NCBI GenBank assembly: GCA_020848665.1 | Contig: JADLHR010000108.1 | Coordinates: 1-9,294, forward strand | DNA from: Anaerolineae bacterium | GTDB taxonomy: Bacteria > Chloroflexota > Anaerolineae > Aggregatilineales > Aggregatilineaceae | Direction: 5' to 3' | Length of the DNA: 9,294 bases | Shown here: in pieces, positions 1 through 4,954 of the stretch | Layout of the letters: the number at the start of each line of letters is the position of its first letter | Numbering within the stretch: position 1 is the stretch's first letter | Notes under the pieces: model-generated | What the model saw: only the letters and a program-made list of their open reading frames with translations | What the model was told of the DNA's origin: nothing | Databases searched by the model: none | Made by a program: the position numbers and the translations under genes

Positions 1-272
1 CCGCCCCACCACACAGAGAATTCCGGATCATCCTGGGTGGCGCGGATGCGGGCCAGCGATTCGCCCGACGACATGCGGACGTAGTTCGTCTCGATGCCGG
101 TTTCTTCCTCGAACGCCTGCGTCATGGCGACGCACCAGTCTTCCTGCGGGGTGCACAACACGGTCAGCGTGTCGTCCTGGGCCAGGACGCGGGCAGCGGG
201 GCTAGCCGACATCAGCGGGAAAGCCAGAACCGCGACCAGCGCCCACATCACGACAACAGACACTTTCTTCAT
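1..272 (-). CDS. AfuA/FbpA-type ABC transporter substrate-binding protein (N-terminal part, cut by window edge)
   Basis: This is the first 90 codons of an extracellular solute-binding protein; the rest lies beyond the left edge. Seen: ATG at 272 behind a clear AAAGGAG ribosome site; a signal peptide (KK n-region, hydrophobic stretch about residues 4-22, ending ...RVLAQ near 32); then a mature start TLTVLCTPQEDW, the helix TQAFEEETGI (51-60), SSGESLARI (68-76) and PEFSVWWG (83-90). The strand-helix order and the (D/S)VWWG block are typical of COG1840 ferric-iron/phosphonate/thiamine-type binding proteins, which deliver ligand to an ABC permease at the outer membrane face. Substrate cannot be told from this part: iron(III), sugar phosphate or thiamine remain possible. 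Cys40 and Cys47 lie close together, which is uncommon in this family. It has its own candidate promoter and appears not to belong to the sugar operon. Confidence 0.85.
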   Translation of the reverse strand, partial: MKKVSVVVMWALVAVLAFPLMSASPAARVLAQDDTLTVLCTPQEDWCVAMTQAFEEETGIETNYVRMSSGESLARIRATQDDPEFSVWWG

Positions 273-341
273 AACGCAACTCCTTTGCATGAGAATTAGG
301 CAACGCGGCGCCTCGAGCGGTAAATCGCCCGAAGGACCCTT

Positions 342-370
342 ATTCTAGTATTTTTCAAGCGTGCTTACAA
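342..370 (-). promoter_or_regulatory. Candidate sigma70-type promoter for the AfuA-type binding protein
   Basis: On the minus strand TTGTAA (365-370) is followed after exactly 17 bases by TAGAAT (342-347), which matches the consensus -10 box at five of six positions and the -35 box at four of six. Start of transcription would fall near 335, giving a leader of about 63 bases before the ATG at 272. The A/T content here is clearly higher than in the flanking genes, as expected for a promoter. It is inferred from sequence only. Confidence 0.55.
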
Positions 371-383
371 TAAATCCCTTGTC

Positions 384-683
384 TTACGGAATGAGCGAGA
401 ATGTCTGCTGCTCCGGCGCCACGTTATAGTAAAAGCCGCTCGTTTCGTTCCACAGGGCGGCGTTAACGCTCTCGGTTAGCCGCTCGTATTTGACTTGCAG
501 GCGGGTGCTGAACTCCGGGCGCCCGATCACCGTCGCGATCTGGCGCAAGACGTGACAGCGCAGCGCCTGCTGAAGCGCCATATCGCGCCAGCGGAAGACC
601 GCCGCCCCTTTATGCGACGGCTCAACCGCGCCGGGATCGAAGCTTTTGAGCAGATCGACCAGCACGACACAAAGCGTACTCAT
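384..683 (-). pseudogene. Probable remnant of an (alpha/alpha)6-barrel glycoside hydrolase (trehalase/GH63-like)
   Basis: A 99-codon frame follows the AglG-like gene by 16 bases. Its second half reads like the segment of GH37/GH63/mannosylglycerate-hydrolase-type barrels that precedes a catalytic-site strand: a helix with RQIATVIGRPE (47-57), KYERLTESVNAALW (64-77) and NETSGFYYNV (78-87), matching the family pattern '..R...N..LW.E..GFYYD'. Such enzymes are usually several hundred residues, so 99 is far too short, and the first ~40 residues resemble nothing I recognise. The natural overlapping start TGATG at the end of aglG (ATG at 700) runs only six codons (MRLRAE) to a TGA that overlaps the ATG at 683, in a frame shifted by 17 bases. 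That fits a gene broken by a frameshift and internal deletions. A cytosolic alpha-glucosidase or trehalase would fit the sugar importer upstream. It could also be a short unrelated ORF. Confidence 0.45.
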
Positions 684-699
684 TCCGCTCGCAGGCGCA

Positions 700-1638
700 T
701 CAGCCCTTGACTGACCCCGCCAGGATACCGCGCACGAAGTACCGCTGGAGCGCCAGGAAGACGACCAGCGGCAGCGCCATCGAGACGAAAGCCGCCGCCG
801 TCAGCAGGTGCCAGCCCTGGCCGAGCGAGTTGATCAGCCCGCTGAGCGCGTAAGTCAGCGGCGCATTTCTACCGCCGCCGACATAGATCAGCGCCACCAG
901 CAGGTCGTTCCAGACCCACAGGAACTGAAAGATCACCAGCGACGCGATCGCCGGGATGGACAGCGGCAGCGCCAGCCGCAGAAACGCGGTGATGTGCGAA
1001 CAGCCATCGAGATACGCCGACTCGAAAATCTCGCGCGGCAGCGACCCCATGTAATTGCGCAGCAGGTAAATCGCGTAAGGCAACCCATACGCGGTGTGCG
1101 CGATCCAGATGCCGAGGAAGGGGATATACGGGTTGTTGGTGATTCCCAGCTTGTTGAACATCGTCAGCACCGGGATGAACGTCAACTGGAGCGGCACGAC
1201 GAGCATCCCGACCAGCACGACGAACAGCGTCTGCCGCCCCCTGAAGTTCATCCACGAAAACGCATAGGCTGCTGAAGCCGCGAACAGGAGCGGGAAGAAC
1301 GTCCCCGGAATGGCGATCAGCAGGCTGTTGCGGAAAGCGCGCGCCATGTCATAGTTTGGGTTGTTGATGACAGCGTCGTAGTTCTCAAGGGTGTACTGCG
1401 TGAAATCAAGCGGGTTCTTCAGCACCGTCCACCAGCCCGACGTGTTGATATCGGCCTGGGTACGAAACGAGGTGATCAGCAGTCCGAAGGTCGGAAGAAT
1501 CCACACCAGGGCGATAAAAATAATCGCAATATGCAGCGGGATACGCCCGACAGACCGGCGCCAGTTGAAGCCGGGCGTTTCATTGGCGCGGTTGAGCGCC
1601 GAGCGACGGGGGGTTACGGCGGGCGTGGCGGATGTCAT
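700..1638 (-). CDS. aglG: AglG-like carbohydrate ABC transporter permease (MalG type)
   Basis: A 312-residue inner-membrane permease of the alpha-glucoside/maltose class; it pairs with the AglF-like subunit to form the translocation path. Seen: cytoplasmic N-terminus with basic patch RRSVGR (27-32); membrane segments at about 33-56, 104-128, 136-158, 173-194, 229-252 and 276-298; the cytoplasmic EAA loop PREIFESAYLDGCSH (201-215) that docks the ATPase, with the canonical DG; and a C-terminus ...RYFVRGILAGSVKG (299-312), which is the ending of AglG/MalG-type permeases. The phrase FGLLITSFRTQADINTSGWW (51-70) is close to AglG of rhizobial alpha-glucoside importers, which is the basis for the symbol. 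The ATG overlaps the stop of the AglF gene as ATGA (1635-1638) and is preceded by AGGAGG, so the two are translationally coupled. The substrate is inferred from family resemblance only. Confidence 0.88.
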   Translation of the reverse strand: MTSATPAVTPRRSALNRANETPGFNWRRSVGRIPLHIAIIFIALVWILPTFGLLITSFRTQADINTSGWWTVLKNPLDFTQYTLENYDAVINNPNYDMARAFRNSLLIAIPGTFFPLLFAASAAYAFSWMNFRGRQTLFVVLVGMLVVPLQLTFIPVLTMFNKLGITNNPYIPFLGIWIAHTAYGLPYAIYLLRNYMGSLPREIFESAYLDGCSHITAFLRLALPLSIPAIASLVIFQFLWVWNDLLVALIYVGGGRNAPLTYALSGLINSLGQGWHLLTAAAFVSMALPLVVFLALQRYFVRGILAGSVKG

Positions 1639-3104
1639 CGGCGCGCCTCCTGCCTGCGAAACTGGACAATGTTATAGATCATGACCGGGACGATGGCGAG
1701 CATCAGCACGACCGCGATTGCGCTGGCGTGGCCGAATTCGCGATTGCCGCCGTACATCTCGAAGTACATGCGGTTGGCGATCACCTCGGTCCCGAAGTTT
1801 CCGGCGGTCATCACGTACACGATGTCAAAGACCTTCAGGACATTAATGATCATGGTGGTGGTTACCACAGTGAGCGTTGGCATCAGCAGCGGGATGATGA
1901 TGCTGAAGAAGAGCCTGAACTCGTTGGCCCCATCGACGCGCGCTGCCTCCAGCAGCTCTGCCGGGATACCCTTCAGCGCCGCCGACAGCACGACCATACA
2001 GAAGCCGGTCCAGATCCAGATGCCGACGACGATCAGCGCCAGGTTGTTGAAGCGCGAATCCCGAATCCAGTCGATTGGCTCCAGGCCAGTGTCGAGTGTG
2101 CTGTTCACAGCGCGGATGTTGACCTCGCTGACGCCGGCGATCATCGCGTCCCACTTGTCTACTGTCTGCCAGCCTTCACCCGCCGGGCGTGTGCCGTTAC
2201 GCACGTAGGCCAGCGCCGCGCCGCGCACCGCGCGATTCAACTCATTCGCTCGCTCGTTGCTCAGCGTGCCGTCAGAGACGGCGGCGCTGATCGCGTCGGT
2301 CTCGGCGCGCTCGATCACCATCGAGCAGGCGTGCGGGATCGCGTTACAGACGACGCGCCCGCTGCCCTCAGGCAGGGTCGCGATTGCAGCGTTGATCGCG
2401 TCGATTGCGGCGCGCGGCCACTGGCCGAGCGCCTGCCACGCTTCATTACGCGGCGGCAGCGACCCGCCGACATAGTCCTCGGCCCGATCCGGCAGTTTTT
2501 CCAGCAGCCGGTCGGCTTCGGCCTGCGACAGCTTCTCGTCTGCAACAGCAGCGTTGATCCGGTCGCTTTCGACCGCGATGATCGCCTGGATAACCGTATC
2601 CTGGTCGATGGGGACGCCTTCGTCCCGCAGCCCGACAATCGCATCGCCCAGCGTCTGATCGGGGCCGAAGGCCAGCCGCACCGCGTTCAGAAGCCCGATC
2701 TGGTTGTCCGGCTGAAGGGGTGTGCCGGGCGGGTTGAGATCGTACACGAATTTCCAGATGACGCCCGCGCCTACGAACGAAATCGCCATAGGCATGAAAA
2801 TAATCGCCTTGGCGAAGGATTCGTAGCGGACGCGGTCGGCCAGGGTCGCGATCAACAGTCCCAGACCCACCGTGCCAATCGTAAAGACGACCAGCCACAG
2901 CAGGTTGTTGCCCAGAGCCTCCTGCATCCGGTGGCTGGTCAGCGCGTATTCGTAATTATCCAGCCCGACAAAGCGCGTTCCCTGGCGGTCCAGAAAGCTG
3001 AGGCGGATTGTCTCCAGCGCGGGATAGACCATCAGCAGAAAGAGCAGAAATACCGCCGGTCCGAGGAAGACCGCTGGCCCCCAGTTGGAATCCTTTTCTC
3101 TCAC
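1635..3104 (-). CDS. aglF: AglF-like carbohydrate ABC transporter permease with a large external repeat insertion
   Basis: A 489-residue permease; AglF/UgpA-type relatives are usually about 290-340. The start is GTG at 3104, with AAGGAG six bases upstream. Core segments: TM1 about 10-30, TM2 66-89, TM3 98-120, TM4 354-377, TM5 405-430, TM6 458-481. The EAA loop PAELLEAARVDGANEFRLFF (381-400) follows TM4. The run WKFVYDLNPPGT (117-128), the run KVFDIVYVMTAGNFGTEVIA (424-443) and IVPVMIYNI (471-479) are strongly AglF-like, so the role is import of an alpha-glucoside (or similar oligosaccharide) together with AglG and AglE. The oddity is residues about 148-345: an extra hydrophilic, helix-prone domain placed on the external face between TM3 and TM4. 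It contains two diverged repeats and Cys253/Cys260. The downstream half continues normally and in frame, so this is a real insertion, not a frameshift. No ATPase gene is nearby. Confidence 0.9.
   Translation of the reverse strand: MREKDSNWGPAVFLGPAVFLLFLLMVYPALETIRLSFLDRQGTRFVGLDNYEYALTSHRMQEALGNNLLWLVVFTIGTVGLGLLIATLADRVRYESFAKAIIFMPMAISFVGAGVIWKFVYDLNPPGTPLQPDNQIGLLNAVRLAFGPDQTLGDAIVGLRDEGVPIDQDTVIQAIIAVESDRINAAVADEKLSQAEADRLLEKLPDRAEDYVGGSLPPRNEAWQALGQWPRAAIDAINAAIATLPEGSGRVVCNAIPHACSMVIERAETDAISAAVSDGTLSNERANELNRAVRGAALAYVRNGTRPAGEGWQTVDKWDAMIAGVSEVNIRAVNSTLDTGLEPIDWIRDSRFNNLALIVVGIWIWTGFCMVVLSAALKGIPAELLEAARVDGANEFRLFFSIIIPLLMPTLTVVTTTMIINVLKVFDIVYVMTAGNFGTEVIANRMYFEMYGGNREFGHASAIAVVLMLAIVPVMIYNIVQFRRQEARR
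2085..2570 (-). repeat. Two diverged protein repeats inside the AglF external insertion
   Basis: Residues 179-247 and 268-340 of the AglF-like permease (bases 2364-2570 and 2085-2303) align along their length. The first begins ESDRINAAVADEKLSQAEA and the second ETDAISAAVSDGTLSNERA. Both then continue through a helix, a Y-V-x-(G/N)-G turn (211-214 and 300-304), a proline-rich step, (E/G)-W-Q (222-224 and 311-313) and a matching W (229/318). The DNA copies are no longer similar by eye, so the duplication is old. The motif A-A-V-x-D-G-x-L-(S/T)-x-x-x-A is one I associate with helical repeat modules in secreted proteins of Chloroflexota and Actinomycetota. That association is from memory, not from a search. 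Confidence 0.7.
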
Positions 3105-3139
3105 GTCACGCTCCTTGCTCCCGTAAAGATAGTTGGGAA

Positions 3140-3170
3140 GGGGCAGCCCCGGCTTGACGCGGGCTGCCCC
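3140..3170 (-). promoter_or_regulatory. Intergenic stem-loop between aglE and aglF
   Basis: GGGGCAGCCC (3140-3149) and GGGCTGCCCC (3161-3170) form a perfect 10-bp GC-rich stem with an 11-base loop. It lies in the 90-base gap between the binding-protein stop and the first permease start. On the transcribed strand it is followed by CTTCCCAACT, with no T-tract, so it is not a classical intrinsic terminator. By analogy with the hairpin between malE and malF of E. coli, such a structure can protect the binding-protein mRNA from 3' decay and lower permease expression. That role is inferred. Confidence 0.6.
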
Positions 3171-3194
3171 ATTGTTCAGTGAGACAGGACGGCG

Positions 3195-4484
3195 CTAGTC
3201 AGCCGTGTAGGCTTGATCGGCGATTGACTCGATGTTCGCCAGGATGTCGGCCAGCGAGTCCGGGTTCTGAACGTAGTTGAGCGTGCCGGTCCAGAACGCC
3301 TGATTCACGTCGCCGGGCATCTGGTCTGACGCGTCGAAGCGGAAGGCATCGACTTCCTGCAACACCTCAGCCGCGCGCCGGGAGATCGGGTCGGGATACT
3401 GATCCAGCGGGAACTGGTTGTTGGTGGCGATACCGCTGCCGCCGCCTGCCAGCCAGCCGGACAGGGCTTCGGGCTGAGTCAGGAATTCCATCAGCGCGCG
3501 CGTGTTCTCGTTGTCGTTGAACATCACAAAGAGGTCAGCGCCGCCCAGGCCGGGCGAGCCGTACTCTGCGTTGATAGGCGGGAACAGGAAGAAATTGAAG
3601 TCCTCGCCCGGAACGAGCGCATCACCGCCGGGGCAGTCCGCGATAAAGGACTGGATGAAGCTTGCCTGGCGGTGCAGGTAGGCGCCCGGCGGATCGGTGA
3701 ACAGCGGGCAGACCGCTTCGCCGAAGTTGGTCGCCAGGGTGCCGGCGCCGCCGCCGAACTGGAAGTCATCGTTGCCCACGATCTGGCCGAAGGTTTCCCA
3801 GGCGCGGGTAACTTCTTCGCCGGTCCACTCGATGTCGTGGCTGATCCAGGCGTCGTAGTTTTCCAGGCTGGTCGTGCGCAGCATGATATCTTCGATCCAG
3901 TCGGTGGCGGGCCAGCCGCTCGCTGCGCCGCTTTCCAAACCGATCGAGAAGCAGGCCGCACCATCATCATAGATCTGCTGGCAGAGCGCGAGCAGATCGT
4001 CCCAGGTCTCTGGTACGGCGTACCCGGCGGCCTCAAAGGCAGGCGGGCTGTACCAGATCAGGCTTTTGAGCGAGGCGCGCGGGAAAATCCCGTACAGCGT
4101 GTCATTGACCGTGCCCAGCTCGATCCAGGTCTCGCCGAACTGCTCGTTTATGCGATCCATGTCGAGGAAGTCGAGCGGCTTCACATCACCCTGCTCGAGG
4201 AACGTGCTGATCGCGCCGAAGCTCGGCACGCCCGCGATGTCCGGCGGGTTGCCGGCTTCCACGCGGGTTGTCAGCACAGGAACCAGGTCGCGCGTGCTCT
4301 CGACCTCGATCCGGCAGCCGGTCTCATCAACGAACGGCTGGACCATACTTTCCCAGTTCGGAAGCTCGTCTTCGCCGCTCCAGACTGTCAGAAACGAGAT
4401 GACGCATTCTTCTTGGGCCAGGCTGGCGGGCGCCACGCTCAGGGCCAGGCCCAGCATGAGCGCACAGACAACAAACTTACGCAT
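3195..4484 (-). CDS. aglE: AglE-like alpha-glucoside ABC transporter substrate-binding protein
   Basis: A 429-residue secreted binding protein, the ligand-capturing part of the AglEFG importer. The start is ATG at 4484, chosen because GGAGGA (4491-4496) sits seven bases upstream and the protein then opens with a normal signal peptide (MRKF n-region, hydrophobic 5-20, cleavage near SLAQ|E at 24). The open frame continues further upstream to 4685, but without signal-peptide character. Seen: family-1 SBP features PNWESMVQPFVDETG (42-56), RVEAGNPPDIAGVP (74-87), KSLIWYSPPAFEAAG (140-154) and the AglE-specific block GLESGAASGWPATDWIEDIM (182-201), followed by PPGAYLHRQASF (265-276). The last two blocks are what separates AglE from generic MalE/UgpB proteins and were decisive for the call. 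Five cysteines follow the leader (27, 57, 178, 259, 284), so disulfides are possible. The first gene of its operon, it has a long 5' leader. Exact sugar unknown: maltose, sucrose, trehalose or a compatible-solute glucoside. Confidence 0.88.
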   Translation of the reverse strand: MRKFVVCALMLGLALSVAPASLAQEECVISFLTVWSGEDELPNWESMVQPFVDETGCRIEVESTRDLVPVLTTRVEAGNPPDIAGVPSFGAISTFLEQGDVKPLDFLDMDRINEQFGETWIELGTVNDTLYGIFPRASLKSLIWYSPPAFEAAGYAVPETWDDLLALCQQIYDDGAACFSIGLESGAASGWPATDWIEDIMLRTTSLENYDAWISHDIEWTGEEVTRAWETFGQIVGNDDFQFGGGAGTLATNFGEAVCPLFTDPPGAYLHRQASFIQSFIADCPGGDALVPGEDFNFFLFPPINAEYGSPGLGGADLFVMFNDNENTRALMEFLTQPEALSGWLAGGGSGIATNNQFPLDQYPDPISRRAAEVLQEVDAFRFDASDQMPGDVNQAFWTGTLNYVQNPDSLADILANIESIADQAYTAD

Positions 4485-4490
4485 AAGATT

Positions 4491-4496
4491 TCCTCC
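4491..4496 (-). promoter_or_regulatory. Ribosome binding site fixing the aglE start
   Basis: GGAGGA lies seven bases before the ATG at 4484 and supports this start over upstream in-frame codons. A second, stronger Shine-Dalgarno AAAGGAGG (4554-4561) stands before an in-frame GTG at 4550 but only three bases away from it, which is unusually tight. Use of that GTG would add 22 residues before the signal peptide. Confidence 0.7.
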
Positions 4497-4617
4497 ACAT
4501 TTTGAGCTGACTTCCAGCCGAAAGACGGATAGTGCTGTGAGGTGCGACACTTCCCTCCTTTCTTCGTTCGTGCCTGGCGGCGTGCTGAGATGATCAGCAG
4601 AGCGCCCGGCCAGCGGG

Positions 4618-4632
4618 GTCGATCGGATCGAC
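4618..4632. promoter_or_regulatory. Perfect odd palindrome in the aglE leader (GTCGATC-G-GATCGAC)
   Basis: Seven-base arms at 4618-4624 and 4626-4632 surround a single central base. It lies about 120 bases downstream of the predicted transcription start and 134 bases upstream of the aglE ATG. It could be a repressor operator or an RNA stem; no regulator gene is in the window to assign it to. Confidence 0.35.
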
Positions 4633-4688
4633 GGTGTCCCCGCGCAGCGTGCCAGCAAACGACCCGCTCCCGCGCGAGAACACACGCT

Positions 4689-4703
4689 CTAAACAAAGTT
4701 TAG
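4689..4703. promoter_or_regulatory. Candidate operator CTAAAC-AAA-GTTTAG upstream of aglE
   Basis: A perfect 15-base inverted repeat (arms 4689-4694 and 4698-4703, three-base centre) sits in an A/T-rich patch about 50 bases downstream of the predicted start of transcription. It is on the DNA side of the leader where a repressor could block elongation. AT-rich palindromes carrying TTTGTTTAG-like halves resemble operators of ROK-family sugar repressors (XylR type), but this is an impression, and LacI-type operators normally have a central CG, which this lacks. Confidence 0.45.
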
Positions 4704-4755
4704 CATCATTTATCTGTCGCAATCGGTATTAAGCGGCTCGACCAACACCTTTACT

Positions 4756-4784
4756 ATCGTATGTTCGCGTAGAAGCTGTGTCAA
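4756..4784 (-). promoter_or_regulatory. Candidate sigma70-type promoter of the aglEFG operon
   Basis: On the minus strand a perfect -35 box TTGACA (4779-4784) is followed after exactly 17 bases by TACGAT (4756-4761), four of six matches to the -10 consensus. Transcription would begin near 4749, giving a leader of about 265 bases before the aglE ATG. This is the best promoter match in the 470-base non-coding stretch. Confidence 0.6.
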
Positions 4785-4863
4785 GTCGGTTGGTGCACCG
4801 GCTGGCAAGTCCGTTACTACAGCGGGAATACCTGCGAGGACAAGGCGCCGGGCGATACAGCAA

Positions 4864-4893
4864 ACCAGCGGCGCTAAGATTAGCGCCGCTGGT
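4864..4893 (-). terminator. Perfect 14-bp inverted repeat, possible terminator of the peptide-import operon
   Basis: ACCAGCGGCGCTAA (4864-4877) and TTAGCGCCGCTGGT (4880-4893) are exact complements with only two bases between them, so the real RNA hairpin would have about 11-12 pairs and a small loop. It begins 62 bases after the binding-protein stop at 4955. On the minus strand the stem is followed by TTGCTGTATC, which is not a proper U-tract. It may be a factor-dependent terminator, an mRNA 3' end protector, or a protein site. Confidence 0.5.
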
Positions 4894-4913
4894 CGGGTGC
4901 GGGGAGTATGCGA

Positions 4914-4939
4914 CTGCCAGCTACGGCTGGCAGCCGTAG
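4914..4939 (-). promoter_or_regulatory. Two mutually exclusive hairpins after the peptide-binding-protein gene
   Basis: CTGCCAGC/GCTGGCAG (4914-4921 with 4926-4933, four-base loop) and CTACGGC/GCCGTAG (4921-4927 with 4933-4939, five-base loop) share bases, so only one can form at a time. They start 16 bases past the stop codon at 4955-4957. The layout is that of a 3' UTR structure or attenuator-like switch; no function can be assigned. Confidence 0.45.
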
Positions 4940-4954
4940 AGCTTTTTCTGGAGC

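Larger units (their letters stand above)
4485..4954 (-). other. 470-base intergenic control region between the two import operons
   Basis: No convincing gene lies here. In transcription order it holds two overlapping hairpins just after the peptide-binding-protein stop (4914-4939), a 14-bp perfect inverted repeat (4864-4893), a promoter (4756-4784), an A/T-rich operator-like palindrome (4689-4703), a second palindrome (4618-4632) and two Shine-Dalgarno sequences. A minus-strand open frame crosses 4710-4954 and continues into the neighbouring gene in a different frame. Its tail (VLAGIPAVVTDLPAG ...) is protein-like in composition, but it overlaps the promoter and has no start of its own, so I treat it as non-coding or at most a relic. 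Confidence 0.6.

Noticed and set aside
2085..2570. A frameshift or fusion artefact as the cause of the AglF insertion
   Set aside because: The frame is continuous through the insertion, the insert has a regular helical pattern with an internal repeat, and normal permease sequence resumes directly after it.
3140..3170. Intrinsic terminator between aglE and aglF
   Set aside because: The stem is strong but no run of T follows on the transcribed strand, and the permease genes downstream clearly belong with aglE.
1632..3182. A 516-codon plus-strand open frame opposite aglF
   Set aside because: It is a GC-driven antisense shadow: the minus-strand protein has clear membrane segments and an EAA motif, while the plus-strand product is rich in His, Asp and Arg with no domain pattern.
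4485..4685. Upstream extension of aglE to 4685
   Set aside because: The extra 67 residues are Arg/Ser/Gly-rich with no conservation pattern, and they would bury the signal peptide. The ATG at 4484 has its own well-spaced GGAGGA.
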